From Helicobacter saguini (GTDB taxonomy: Bacteria > Campylobacterota > Campylobacteria > Campylobacterales > Helicobacteraceae), in contig NZ_JRMP02000006.1 in assembly GCF_000762875.2 (NCBI RefSeq), forward strand, positions 62,001 to 126,000: a DNA stretch of 64,000 nucleotides, read 5' to 3'. A program made the position numbers and the translations under genes. Positions 35,144 to 44,360 of the stretch are shown here, one piece after another. The first letter of the stretch is position 1. Each line of letters starts with the position of its first letter. The notes beneath the pieces are model-generated. The model had not been told where the DNA came from, ran no database searches, and was given only the letters and a program-made list of their open reading frames with translations.

Positions 35144-36151
35144 ATGCAAAAAATAGCATTAGATGCGATGGGCGCGGATAATGGCGTAGCTCCTGTGATT
35201 GATGGTTTGCGTGCGGCGTTAAATCATAAGGAGTTTAAGACGTTTTTGGTAGGCGATGAGAGTGAAATAAAAAAGCACTTAGAATCTTTATCGATAAAAA
35301 GCCTAAAAAATGTCGAGATTGTCCCAACGAGCGATTATATAAAGATGAGCGAACATGCAAGCGCGGCTAATAAACGCAGTGAATCTTCGATATTTAAAGC
35401 CATTGCGTTAGTGAAAAATGGCGATGCGGATGCGTGTGTGAGTGCTGGGCATAGCGGGGCTACGATGAGCCTTGCGACTTTGCAAGTGGGTCGCATTAAG
35501 GGCGTCTCCCGTCCTGCGATATGCACCTGTATGCCGACTATCACGGCTAATCCTAGCATTATTTTGGACGCGGGGGCGAATACTGATTGCAAGCCGGAGT
35601 ATTTGTATGAGTTTGCGATTATGGGCTATCACTACGCTAAGTCGGTGCTAAAATACGCCACGCCACGCGTTGGAATCCTAGCTAATGGCGAGGAAGATTC
35701 TAAGGGAAATGAGCTAACTAAGGCTGTGTTTAAAATGCTAAAGGATAGCGATATTTTGGGTGCGAGTTTTAAGGGGAATGTCGAGGGTAACGACATTTTC
35801 AATGGTAGCGTGGATGTGGTCGTGTGCGATGGCTTTATGGGTAATCTTGTGTTAAAAGCAAGTGAGGGCGTGGCGGCGGCTATAAATTCGATATTAAAAA
35901 GCGAGATAAAAAAGTCACTATTAAATATGATAGGCTACTCTTTAGCAAAACCCGCTTTCAAGGCGTTAAAGGCAAAGATTGATTATGCTGAATATGGCGG
36001 CGCACCACTTCTTGGCATTAAAAAGCCTGTGATTATTAGCCATGGTAAAAGTAATGCAAGGGCTATGGAGTGCGCTATTTACCAAGCACTAAATGCCCTA
36101 GATTCTAACATCTGCGACATAATCGCTAAGGCTTTTGAAAACAAGGCTTAA
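35144..36151 (+). CDS. plsX: Phosphate acyltransferase PlsX
   Basis: Forms acyl-phosphate from acyl-ACP, the substrate of PlsY in phospholipid synthesis; peripheral on the inner membrane. [19 protein letters not shown] at the start, then [90 protein letters not shown], and [20 protein letters not shown] near the end are all PlsX-specific. Length 335 is normal. It lies 18 bases after rpmF and probably in the same transcript. The usual fabH partner is not downstream here; a MacB-like ATPase follows. Confidence 0.96.
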   Translation: MQKIALDAMGADNGVAPVIDGLRAALNHKEFKTFLVGDESEIKKHLESLSIKSLKNVEIVPTSDYIKMSEHASAANKRSESSIFKAIALVKNGDADACVSAGHSGATMSLATLQVGRIKGVSRPAICTCMPTITANPSIILDAGANTDCKPEYLYEFAIMGYHYAKSVLKYATPRVGILANGEEDSKGNELTKAVFKMLKDSDILGASFKGNVEGNDIFNGSVDVVVCDGFMGNLVLKASEGVAAAINSILKSEIKKSLLNMIGYSLAKPAFKALKAKIDYAEYGGAPLLGIKKPVIISHGKSNARAMECAIYQALNALDSNICDIIAKAFENKA

Positions 36152-36224
36152 AAAGATTCTATAAAACATTTATTTTTATATTATAATTTCTACTCTTAAA
36201 TTTATAGAATCTAAAGTTAAAACT

Positions 36225-36920
36225 ATGGCGTTTATTGAGTTGCAAAAAATTACAAAGACTTATGGCAAGGGCAAGAGCGCGTTTCAGGCGTTGCATGGGG
36301 TTAATCTAAGCATTGAGCAAGGCGATTTTGTAGCGCTAATGGGACCATCTGGCTCTGGCAAAAGCACGATGGCAAATATCCTTGGCTGCCTTGATGTCGC
36401 TACCACGGGCAAGTATTATTTTAATGGCGTGGATGTGTTTGCGCTCTCTCGCAATCAAAGGGCGCTACTGCGGCGTCATTATATGGGCTTTATTTTTCAG
36501 GGTTTTAACCTGCTAAGCCGCACGAGCGCGCTTGAGAATGTCGAGCTGCCGCTTATTTATCGTGGTATGGCTAAAAAGGAGCGTGAGAAGCTAGCGTATG
36601 AGGCGCTTGAAATGGTCGGCTTAGAAAACTGGGCGCACCACAGCAGTGGCGAGCTTAGCGGCGGGCAGTGTCAGCGTGTGGCAATAGCGCGCGCGATTGT
36701 GATTCACCCGCTATTTTTGCTAGCTGATGAGCCAACGGGCAACCTTGATACCAAACGTAGCATTGAGGTTATGGAGATTATGACGAGGCTAAATAAGGAG
36801 CTAAAAATCACGATTTTAATGGTGACGCACGAGCCTGAAATGGCGCAATACGCACACCGCGAAATCTACTTTTTGGATGGGAATATCAATAAAGAGGTGA
36901 TTTTGGAAAAAAACGCGTGA
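36225..36920 (+). CDS. ABC transporter ATP-binding protein, MacB/LolD family
   Basis: ATPase subunit of an export- or lipoprotein-type (MacB/LolD/FtsE-like) transporter, 231 residues. Walker A GPSGSGKST (40-48), Q-loop GFIFQGFNLL, signature ELSGGQCQRVAIARA, Walker B LLADEPTGNLD and the switch histidine in LMVTHEPEMAQ are all intact. The permease subunit is not encoded next to it: the next gene is on the other strand. It therefore either works with a permease elsewhere or is the first half of a split operon. The region has almost none of the dispersed GATTCT word, and GC content looks higher than around it. Confidence 0.9.
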   Translation: MAFIELQKITKTYGKGKSAFQALHGVNLSIEQGDFVALMGPSGSGKSTMANILGCLDVATTGKYYFNGVDVFALSRNQRALLRRHYMGFIFQGFNLLSRTSALENVELPLIYRGMAKKEREKLAYEALEMVGLENWAHHSSGELSGGQCQRVAIARAIVIHPLFLLADEPTGNLDTKRSIEVMEIMTRLNKELKITILMVTHEPEMAQYAHREIYFLDGNINKEVILEKNA

Positions 36921-36959
36921 TTTAGATTCTATAAAACTAAAAATCTTTATAAAACTCTC

Positions 36960-37979
36960 TTACGTCAAAACATTCCTAAGTTTTTCCACCACATCAAAGT
37001 CTTTTGTGATTAAAATGTATTTAGAATCTACAGCGCGAAGGTTTGGGATATATTTTTGATATTCGCTTAGATTGCCCGTTTTGATTTCATTTTGCGCTAA
37101 GAAAAATCCCGCCAAAACATCATATTTTCTTACTTTAGTAGGTAAAATGACAAACAAAGACTCAAAGCTAAAGCCGATACTAAGCGCCCCAGCCCCAAGG
37201 CTTCGAAACTTTAGATTCTGTTTTAACAGCTCTTTTGCAAAGTCTAAATGATAGCTTGCCTTTTCAAAAATCCCGCAATTTAGCTTGTGCGAAAAAGTCT
37301 TATTTTCATACCGCACAAAGCCACTCTTAAAAAGCGTAGGAAAAATAGTCGAATCCACATCGCCACTTTGTGCCATAATCTCCTTGCATAGCCCCTTAAA
37401 ATCGCCACTTTCCTTGTCGTTATTTAGCAGCTCACGCAGTGCCATTTCATCGCCTTGCAGATGGCTTTCTAGCTCTTTTATAGAATCTAAATCAGGGATA
37501 GAATCTAGATTCCCAAAGCTAAAGGTAAGCGGCACTTGCGTGATTTTCAGCAAACGCTCATTGCTATAGACAATTTTTCGCGCAGCAAAATTCACAATAA
37601 AGCCCTCTTTAACGATATTATCACTATCGCAAAGTGCCAAAGACGCGCCAAAATAGGGGATATTCGACTTAAAATTATTGCTACCATCAAGGGGGTCAAG
37701 CACGATTTTGCCACGCGGCGCACTCCCACGAGCCGCGATAAAGCCGCTCTCCTCGCTATCAATGCTATAAAACGGCGTAAGATACTTGGCAAAAATCGCC
37801 TCCGCAATCAAGTCGCCACCGCAAGACTCATCGCCCCCAGCGCCCACGCCATAGTCCTCATACAAAAGCCAGTGCCGCGTATTTAGCACATTGATAATCT
37901 CGCAACTCGCCAGCAAACAACGCGTAAAAAACGTGCTATCAATCTTATCCATCATATCAGCAATGCCCTTTTGCCACAT
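36960..37979 (-). CDS. Inositol monophosphatase/fructose-bisphosphatase-like phosphatase
   Basis: Metal-dependent Li+-sensitive phosphatase fold of 339 residues. Metal ligands appear as FYSIDSEESG and KIVLDPLDGSNNF. Substrate is uncertain: inositol phosphate, fructose-1,6-bisphosphate and 3'-phosphoadenosine phosphate are all handled by this superfamily. The C-terminal region GAGALSIGFSFESLFVILPT and KYDVLAGFFLAQNE keeps the usual helix with the third metal-binding Asp. A mid-protein stretch (DSIPDLDSIKELESHLQGDE) is an atypical insertion. ATG 37979 is preceded by AAAGGACAAAA. The 294-base gap to the next gene (37980-38273) is AT-rich and holds the promoter of the ctsF-like gene; nothing else was recognised. 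Confidence 0.8.
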   Translation of the reverse strand: MWQKGIADMMDKIDSTFFTRCLLASCEIINVLNTRHWLLYEDYGVGAGGDESCGGDLIAEAIFAKYLTPFYSIDSEESGFIAARGSAPRGKIVLDPLDGSNNFKSNIPYFGASLALCDSDNIVKEGFIVNFAARKIVYSNERLLKITQVPLTFSFGNLDSIPDLDSIKELESHLQGDEMALRELLNNDKESGDFKGLCKEIMAQSGDVDSTIFPTLFKSGFVRYENKTFSHKLNCGIFEKASYHLDFAKELLKQNLKFRSLGAGALSIGFSFESLFVILPTKVRKYDVLAGFFLAQNEIKTGNLSEYQKYIPNLRAVDSKYILITKDFDVVEKLRNVLT

Positions 37980-38237
37980 CTTTTGTCCTTTTTGTTTGTA
38001 TTTTGATATTTTATCGTTTTTGTGTGAAATGTGAAATTTAGATTCTAAGATTTATTAGTGCTATAACATTTCACAAGTTTCTCATATTTCAATTCATAGG
38101 TAAAAAAACATTATAATTAAGATTCTTATATGTTTTTTTTAAATATTAATATCTAAGTATACCAAATCAGTATATTGTTATAGAATCTAATTTAGAAAAT
38201 CAACAATCTCACAATCAAAAAGTTATAGAATTATGTG

Positions 38238-38243
38238 TATAAT
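38238..38243 (+). promoter_or_regulatory. Probable -10 element of the ctsF-like gene
   Basis: TATAAT 31 bases before ATG 38274; AAGAAAGAAG serves as the ribosome-binding site. No clear -35 was seen. Confidence 0.45.
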
Positions 38244-38273
38244 TACTTAATTTTTAATTAAGAAAGAAGCAAA

Positions 38274-39452
38274 ATGAAAATTTTTAAATATTTATATCGC
38301 GATATAAAAGGCGAAAAAATAGGCTTTATAACTGCAAATAGCAAAGATAAAGCGATAGAAAAAATAAAAAATAAGCCCGTTATATTAATAAATATCCAAG
38401 AATTTGGCATCTCAAATCTCATAAACCCAAACGCAAAATTAGACGAGTTAGAAAACATTTTTTGGCAGCTAGGCTTTGGCATAAACTCTTCACTTGGACT
38501 AATCGCGCTTTTAGAATCTATCCGCGAAGGCTTGCATTTTAGGGAACATATCGCCCTTTTAGATTCTATAATTGAGACGCTAAATGGCGGGGAAAGCATA
38601 TCAGTCGCGCTCAAAAAACACACAAAAGTATGCGGAAATTTGGTCGTGGTGCTATTTGAAATCGGCGAAAAAAGCGGCAAAATGAGCGAAATGTGTGAGC
38701 TATGCGCACGCGAAATCCGCGCGAAAAACGAATTTGTCCAAAGCATGATTAAAGCGATGATTTATCCATGCTTATTGCTCGTGTCCTGCGTGGTTGCTTT
38801 TTTTATTTTGTCGATTTTTGTCGTGCCAGAATTTGCAAATATTTATGGTGAGCTAAATTCTAGCCTGCCTACTAGCACGCGATATATTTTGGCAATTAGT
38901 GGATTTTTAAGCGAATATTTTGTGCAAATAGTTATGTTTTTTATAATTTTTGTGAGTTTTGTTGCGGCACTTTTTTCCAAAAAAGTTATGAAAGATAGAA
39001 TTTTATTAAACATTCCTATTATTAATAGAATCTTGCTTGATTATGAATTGTATCGGTATTTTTTGGGGCTTTATTATTTTTTATCTAGCAAGGTTGATTT
39101 TTTACAAAGTATCGAAATTTGTAACTCTTTGGTAAATAATGTTATGATAAAAGAAAGTTTCAAACCTGTGATAGATTATCTAAATGGCGGTCATGCGTTA
39201 AGTTATGCGTTTTCTCATATTGATATTGAAATTGCGAATATTTCGCTATTGAAAAGCGGCGAGGAAAGTGGCGCATTTGATAAATCTCTGCAGCTAAATT
39301 ATGAATTTTATAAGAAAAGATATAAAAAAGCTCTAGAAAGCCTAAGTATCATCATCGAACCATTAATCACGATTTTAATGGGACTTTTTATCACATTTCT
39401 AGCCTTTAGCGTGGTAAGCCCGATGTGGCAACTCTTAGAAATCGCTGTGTGA
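38274..39452 (+). CDS. ctsF: Type II secretion/type IV pilus inner-membrane platform protein (GspF/PilC family, CtsF-like)
   Basis: Polytopic inner-membrane protein with two T2SSF domains, 392 residues. It carries GFGINSSLGLIALLESIREG and EIGEKSGKMSEMCELCAREI in the first domain, helix AMIYPCLLLVSCVVAFFILS, and the second-domain mark LLKSGEESGAFDKSLQLNYE with a closing helix. In Campylobacter jejuni the homologous CtsF is needed for natural transformation, and Helicobacter has no classical type II secretion. DNA uptake is therefore the likely role (inference). The usual partner genes (ctsE ATPase, pseudopilins) are not adjacent in this window, so it is an orphan member. Symbol is provisional. 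Confidence 0.75.
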   Translation: MKIFKYLYRDIKGEKIGFITANSKDKAIEKIKNKPVILINIQEFGISNLINPNAKLDELENIFWQLGFGINSSLGLIALLESIREGLHFREHIALLDSIIETLNGGESISVALKKHTKVCGNLVVVLFEIGEKSGKMSEMCELCAREIRAKNEFVQSMIKAMIYPCLLLVSCVVAFFILSIFVVPEFANIYGELNSSLPTSTRYILAISGFLSEYFVQIVMFFIIFVSFVAALFSKKVMKDRILLNIPIINRILLDYELYRYFLGLYYFLSSKVDFLQSIEICNSLVNNVMIKESFKPVIDYLNGGHALSYAFSHIDIEIANISLLKSGEESGAFDKSLQLNYEFYKKRYKKALESLSIIIEPLITILMGLFITFLAFSVVSPMWQLLEIAV

Positions 39453-39478
39453 ATGATAAACACTTTAAAATATAGAAT

Positions 39479-40249
39479 CTAGTTATTTCGCATGTCCTCT
39501 AGCACGCCTTGCACTTCTTGCGTTGAGACTTTTGTGGTGTTAAAGAAGACTTCCACGCGGTTATTTACATGGCGATTGACCTCGCTATTGTTTGGCACAG
39601 CGGAGTTGTATTGCCCAAATGATGTGTAGGATAGCATTGCGGGATTTACGCCCTTGCTGATTAGATAACGCATGACATTTGCGGCGCGTTTGCCTGCTAG
39701 CTCGTAGTTGTCCATGTAGCCGCTTGGCACGGAGTTATCAGTGTAGCCCCGAATGCTGACATTTACCTCTGGCGGCAGTTTGGCAATTAAACTTGCAAGT
39801 AAGTCAAGCTCGGTTCGCGTATCTTGGTTGGCTAACTCCGCACTTCCTTGCTCAAATAAAATCTCGCTAGGTAGCCTTAAGGTCGTGCCTTGCTCGATTT
39901 GCTCTAGCAAACCGCCATCTTGGATAAGGTTAGATAGCTGCGTAATCGTAACAACGGTTGTTGGCGAGCTAGTGCTTGTGCTAGTATTTTTCTCAGTTTG
40001 CTCAGATTCTGGGCGAACGGTGCTAGGCTCAGGCGGGATAATCATAACAGGCATAGTGCGCTCCGGCATAGGAGTCGCATCAAAAATTGTGATAAAAGCC
40101 TGTGTGACAGCCTTGATACGCGAAGTATTTTGTGCTGAAATCGCATACAACGCAATAAATAACGCAAGTAGCAAGGACAAAAAGTCCGCATAAGGAACAG
40201 CCCATTTCTCACCTGCGGGGCATTCTTCGCATTTACATTTCTTTGCCAT
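39479..40249 (-). CDS. motB: Flagellar motor stator protein MotB
   Basis: Peptidoglycan-anchored stator subunit, 256 residues. The single transmembrane helix (VPYADFLSLLLALFIALYAI) holds the proton-binding Asp22. The C-terminal OmpA-like domain shows VSIRGYTDNSVPSGY and NYELAGKRAANVMRYLISKG. AAGGAGAC precedes ATG 40249. Normally motB starts within or directly after motA, but here 349 bases of palindrome-rich DNA separate them. The N-terminal KKCKCEECPAGE is cysteine-rich, as in other epsilonproteobacterial MotB proteins. Confidence 0.96.
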   Translation of the reverse strand: MAKKCKCEECPAGEKWAVPYADFLSLLLALFIALYAISAQNTSRIKAVTQAFITIFDATPMPERTMPVMIIPPEPSTVRPESEQTEKNTSTSTSSPTTVVTITQLSNLIQDGGLLEQIEQGTTLRLPSEILFEQGSAELANQDTRTELDLLASLIAKLPPEVNVSIRGYTDNSVPSGYMDNYELAGKRAANVMRYLISKGVNPAMLSYTSFGQYNSAVPNNSEVNRHVNNRVEVFFNTTKVSTQEVQGVLEDMRNN

Positions 40250-40598
40250 TTTGTCTCCTTTTTGAGATTGTGTTTTATAGAATCTAGATTCTATAAATTA
40301 AATATTTTGTTTTGCTCCATATACATTAAATATAGATATTTCGCTTCGCTCAAACCTAACGCCCACCCACCACCCTTTTAAATGAGTGGATAGAATCTAG
40401 ATTCTATATCTTGCTTTGCTAATTCCTAAAGCCACCCTTTTAAATAAGTGGATAGAATCTAGATTCTATAATTTTAAACTCCTAACCTTATTTAATGTGA
40501 TAGGCGGAATTTTATAGAATCTAGATTCTATAAATTAAGTTTCGCTTCGCTCAATATGACCTAACGTCCGCCCTTTCAAGCGGTTTAGATTCTAAAAC
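40250..40598. repeat. Palindrome- and repeat-filled gap between motB and motA
   Basis: A 349-base gap with no gene. It contains four copies of TAGAATCTAGATTCTA, at 40278-40293, 40391-40406, 40453-40468 and 40515-40530; the first and last are extended to 24-bp perfect palindromes. Between them are direct repeats: CACCCTTTTAAAT(G/A)AGTGGATAGAATC occurs twice (near 40370 and 40430), and TTTCGCTTCGCTCAA also occurs twice (near 40336 and 40541). Repeats of this density suggest a mobile or expanding mini-element, and hairpins here could affect motA-motB co-expression. Confidence 0.85.
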
Positions 40599-41369
40599 CT
40601 ATTCAAATTGTGAAATTTTCGCCTCGCCCGGTGGGATAAATCCTAGCAATTTCTGCTCTAAGTTACGCGGGTTATCGCCATTTGCGATACCTACGACCGC
40701 CTCTAAAATTAGCAATTTTTCTTTCACAATATCATGTGATTTTGCCTTCAGCTTTTGCCCAAAAGGACCAAATAACGCATACGCACTCATAATCCCCGTA
40801 ACCGTCGCGGTAAATGCCCCCGCAATACCACTTGCCATCGCAGCTGGGTTATCCAAAAGCGCCAACGCAAGCATTAGACCCATAACCGCACCAACTAGAC
40901 CAAATGTAGGCGAAGATTTACCCATTAGTATCCAAAAGTGCGCTGCAGTGTGGTAATAATGCTCTAGCTGCTCTACTTGTATCTCCATATCCTCACGCAC
41001 ATCCTTTGCCTCGCGACCATCGATAATCATTGACATCGCCTCGCGTGTAAAGTCATCCTCAAGTTGCGAAACACGCGCCTCTAGCGTAAGCAAGCCATTT
41101 TTCCTAGCCTCTGAGCTAAACTCGACCATCTGGCGAATCGTATTATTCAAATTCACCTTTGGATTTGTAAAAACGAGCTTAAACTCCTTAAACGCCGCCT
41201 TGACCGCCTTTGCGTGTGTCGCCGTCATCGCGGAGAACATCGCGGTTGGAATCACGATAAGCACCGAGCTTAAGTGAATAACATGCAAAGGGTTACCACC
41301 CTCCAAAATATCCCCAACCGAGATACTCGTAATCGACAACACAATACCCAAAATCGTTGATAAATCCAT
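40599..41369 (-). CDS. motA: Flagellar motor stator protein MotA
   Basis: Proton channel and torque-generating stator subunit with four membrane helices, 256 residues. It begins DLSTILGIVLSITSISVGDI and has the cytoplasmic loop ARVSQLEDDFTREAMSMIID. The conserved helix-3 and helix-4 prolines are in MGKSSPTFGLVGAVMGLMLA and GIAGAFTATVTGIMSAYALF. ATG 41369 is preceded by GAGAGGAT. It is followed, after the repeat-filled gap, by motB on the same strand. Confidence 0.96.
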   Translation of the reverse strand: MDLSTILGIVLSITSISVGDILEGGNPLHVIHLSSVLIVIPTAMFSAMTATHAKAVKAAFKEFKLVFTNPKVNLNNTIRQMVEFSSEARKNGLLTLEARVSQLEDDFTREAMSMIIDGREAKDVREDMEIQVEQLEHYYHTAAHFWILMGKSSPTFGLVGAVMGLMLALALLDNPAAMASGIAGAFTATVTGIMSAYALFGPFGQKLKAKSHDIVKEKLLILEAVVGIANGDNPRNLEQKLLGFIPPGEAKISQFE

Positions 41370-41447
41370 ACCTATCCTCTCTTAGCAAAATTTACGCAAA
41401 TATGAAACATTAAGCAAAATATATACCTTACGCATGTTAAGCCTTAC

Positions 41448-42308
41448 CTAAGCGATATTATCTGCCTTAGATTCTATAAGATTAGAATCTATATCGACTT
41501 TTTGGTTAGAATCTTGCAAATTAGATTCTATATTAGAATCTTCATTAGAATCTTCGCTCGAAACGCCGCCACACACAGGGCAGTTTTTATTTTTTTCTAA
41601 TGCAATTTTTGTAAAATCAGTATTTAAAACATCAAAAGTCAAAAGCGTATCCGTCAATAATTTGCCGATACCTAGAAAATATTTTATCGCTTCACTCGCC
41701 TGAATAGCCCCGATAATACCGGGGGTTACGCCAAGCGGACCTGTGTGGAAAAGCTCATTCATCTCTTTAGTATAATTATCATCAAAAACACACGCAAAAC
41801 ACGCACTTTTATGCGGGATAATAGTCATAGTCTGCCCGCGATGCCGCAATACTCCTGCGTGAGAAAAGGGCGTATTAGTCGCCACACAAGCGTTATTTAC
41901 AAGGAATTTTGTCGAAAAATTATCAGTCGCATCAATCACAAAATCATAATTATGAATAAGCTCCTGTGCGTTATCCTGCGTAATTTTACTAAAATAATCA
42001 TCAATTGTAATATTTGGATTTATATCATTCATTTTTGCCTTAGCGGACGCCACTTTGGACTTATTTACATCGCTTGTTGTGTGGATTACTTGCCGCTGCA
42101 GATTGCCAATCTCAATCGTATCATAATCTAAAATGCCGATGCGACCGATACCAGCCGCCGCCAGATACATACACACAGGCGAACCAAGCCCACCAATGCC
42201 AATCACCAAAACCTTTGCCTTGCTTAGCTTATCTTGCCCAGCCTGCCCTATATCATCAAGTAGCAAATGCCGCTTATACCGCTCTTGTAATGTCTCTTTG
42301 CTTTCCAT
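41448..42308 (-). CDS. ThiF/MoeB family adenylyltransferase
   Basis: Activates the C-terminal Gly-Gly of a ubiquitin-like sulfur carrier (ThiS or MoaD) by adenylation. ATP-binding VIGIGGLGSPVCMYLAAAGI starts near residue 35, and ILDYDTIEIGNLQRQVIH follows. Two CxxC zinc pairs are CFACVF and CPVCGG. From the sequence alone it could be ThiF, MoeB or HesA; no thi or moa gene is next to it, so I leave the symbol blank. The last 35 residues (SSEDSNEDSNIESNLQDSNQ and on) are an extra low-complexity tail written by the dispersed word. The 78-base gap upstream leads to motA's start region with the genes on the same strand. Confidence 0.88.
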   Translation of the reverse strand: MESKETLQERYKRHLLLDDIGQAGQDKLSKAKVLVIGIGGLGSPVCMYLAAAGIGRIGILDYDTIEIGNLQRQVIHTTSDVNKSKVASAKAKMNDINPNITIDDYFSKITQDNAQELIHNYDFVIDATDNFSTKFLVNNACVATNTPFSHAGVLRHRGQTMTIIPHKSACFACVFDDNYTKEMNELFHTGPLGVTPGIIGAIQASEAIKYFLGIGKLLTDTLLTFDVLNTDFTKIALEKNKNCPVCGGVSSEDSNEDSNIESNLQDSNQKVDIDSNLIESKADNIA

Positions 42309-42502
42309 AAACTTTGCCTTTACTTTTACCTTGCAATCTCACCCTTTTTAAAATCATAATTATATTATATAAAATTTAGTTTTGTGAATTTTGTGAAAAA
42401 AAATGTAAATTTTGGCGGAATTACATAAATGAAAATATTAAAATTTTTATGAGACTTTGTTTGTAAAGTTATTTTAATCCAAAATAACCAAAATTCTATT
42501 AT

Positions 42503-44155
42503 TTAGCCTACCACTTTCCCAACTAAAATATTGTCCTTAGATTCTGTAATTTTCACATTAAAATAGCCCTCTAAATTCATAGAATCTAAAGACGTGAAAG
42601 GGGTATTTTTAGAATCTTTAGCCATTAAAATGTTAGAATTTTTAGTTTTTAAGATATTAGAATCTTCTACCCTTAAAATATTAGAATCTTTACCTTGTGA
42701 AATATTAGAATCTTTAGCCTGCAAGTTTTTAGAATCTTTATTACCCAAAGATTCCAAAAGCGAAAAAGAAACATCATTTATCAAAATCTCACCATCAATC
42801 TCGCGTCCCCACCGCACATCTCGGCTACTTAGAAACATCGGGCTAACCTCACTTTTCCCCTCAATAATGCAAGGAAAAACCTGCCCTAACATACTTTTAA
42901 AAAGCTCCTTTTGATTTTTAGCAATGATTCTTTTTATCTTATTTATTCTCTTTGTGCGTATCATTTTTGGTAGCTCCTTTAAAAGTCCCGCACGTGTGCC
43001 TTCTTCACTCGAATATTCAAACACATTCAGCCTATCAAATTTATAATCGCTCAAAAACTCACAAAGCTCCTCAAAATCGCTCTCACTCTCGGTTGGATAG
43101 CCGACAATAACGCTACTTCGCACAAACGCATTTGGAATCTTTTTCATATAATCAAGCAAAAATCGCACATCCTTATAACTGCGGTTCATATCACGCAAAA
43201 CGCGCTGGCTGATATGCTGTATCGGCATATCAAAATAGTTTTGGAAAATCTCGCTATTTGCGATAGAATCAAGCAGTGCAAAGTCCGTGCTGCTTGGGTA
43301 AAGATACAAGATTCTAGCCGTCTTTATCGCACCTTGTGCTTCCACCGCGTTTATTAGCTTTAAAAGTCCATTTTTTACGCCCAAATCCAGCAAAAATGAG
43401 CTAGTATCTTGCGCGATAAAAGAAATGTCTTGAAAGCCCTGTGTAGCGAGATTTTCAAGCTCTTTTAGTATAGAATCTATGCTGCGGCTTTGCAATTTTC
43501 CTTTGAAAGTGGGAATAGCGCAAAATGAGCAAGATTGATTGCACCCTTCGCTAATTTTCACATAAGCGTGGATTTTTGAGCCTGTGATGACGCGTTTCTC
43601 ATTATCATTTAGAAAGACTTTATTGCTACTTATTATTACTTTTGGCTGTGGTTTAGAATCTAATTTGGAATCTCTTTTAGATTCTATAAAAACTCCCTTA
43701 GATTCAGTGTTTTTAGAATCTTTTTTGACTTCAAAATTCGCCTTAGATTCTATAATATTAGAATCTTTTTTAGAATCTAGCGTATTTTTTGAATACAAGT
43801 TGCGTTTAGATTCTGTGATTTTAGATTCTATCATAGAATCTATTTTATTAAAATCGCCCACACCCGTCATTATATCTATTTCAGGGATAAGTTTTTTTAT
43901 TTCTTGTGCGTATCGCGCGATTAGACAGCCACTTGCCACTAGCAATGCGCCCTTTTTTCGCACATTTAACGCCTCAAAAATATGCCCCAAACTCTCACTT
44001 TTTGCCGCTTCGATAAAACCGCAAGTGTTTATTATTATCACATCGGCTTCTTTGATTTCACTTGTGATTTCATACTCGCACAATCGCCCTAGCATAACCT
44101 CGCTATCGACTAGATTTTTACTACAACCAAGTGAAATTACATGCACTTTTTTCAT
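42503..44155 (-). CDS. rimO: Ribosomal protein S12 methylthiotransferase
   Basis: Radical SAM enzyme that adds a methylthio group to Asp of ribosomal protein S12. It starts KVHVISLGCSKNLVDSEVML (UPF0004 domain with its Fe-S cysteines), then has the radical SAM motif SEGCNQSCSFCAIP and ENLATQGFQDISFIAQDTS. A C-terminal TRAM-like domain follows. At 550 residues it is about 110 longer than the family. The excess is two repeat blocks: residues about 115-180 (KITESKRNLYSKNTLDSKKD...) and about 470-530 (KDSNISQGKDSNILRVEDSN...), both encoded by tandem TAGAATCTTT-type words. The core motifs are intact, so the enzyme is probably active. Confidence 0.93.
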   Translation of the reverse strand: MKKVHVISLGCSKNLVDSEVMLGRLCEYEITSEIKEADVIIINTCGFIEAAKSESLGHIFEALNVRKKGALLVASGCLIARYAQEIKKLIPEIDIMTGVGDFNKIDSMIESKITESKRNLYSKNTLDSKKDSNIIESKANFEVKKDSKNTESKGVFIESKRDSKLDSKPQPKVIISSNKVFLNDNEKRVITGSKIHAYVKISEGCNQSCSFCAIPTFKGKLQSRSIDSILKELENLATQGFQDISFIAQDTSSFLLDLGVKNGLLKLINAVEAQGAIKTARILYLYPSSTDFALLDSIANSEIFQNYFDMPIQHISQRVLRDMNRSYKDVRFLLDYMKKIPNAFVRSSVIVGYPTESESDFEELCEFLSDYKFDRLNVFEYSSEEGTRAGLLKELPKMIRTKRINKIKRIIAKNQKELFKSMLGQVFPCIIEGKSEVSPMFLSSRDVRWGREIDGEILINDVSFSLLESLGNKDSKNLQAKDSNISQGKDSNILRVEDSNILKTKNSNILMAKDSKNTPFTSLDSMNLEGYFNVKITESKDNILVGKVVG

Positions 44156-44292
44156 ATAGTTTTTTGTCCTTTTTGGTATTTTTTAAATTGCAGATTCTAT
44201 CTTAAAATGATATATTTTTAGAATTTGTGTGAAAATGGATTTTATGTGTGATAATTTTTAAGAATACAATGCTTAAAAATCTTATTTTTTAC

Positions 44293-44321
44293 TTGAAAAA
44301 AACATTTATATATTGTATAAT
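44293..44321 (+). promoter_or_regulatory. Sigma-70 promoter of the Tat-exported reductase-like gene
   Basis: TTGAAA (44293-44298), a 17-base spacer, and TATAAT (44316-44321). The -10 lies within what would be coding sequence if translation began at 44313, so that start is rejected in favour of 44361. Confidence 0.8.
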
Positions 44322-44360
44322 CTTTTAATTTTTTTTTCTAAATTTTTCAAGGAGATTTTT

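Noticed and set aside
38274-39452. A complete type II secretion system
   Set aside because: Only the F-type platform protein is present; no secretin, ATPase or pseudopilin gene is in the window.
44313-44360. Upstream ATG (44313) as start of the Tat reductase-like gene
   Set aside because: It overlaps the -10 box TATAAT at 44316-44321; ATG 44361 has AGGAGA and begins a proper twin-arginine signal.
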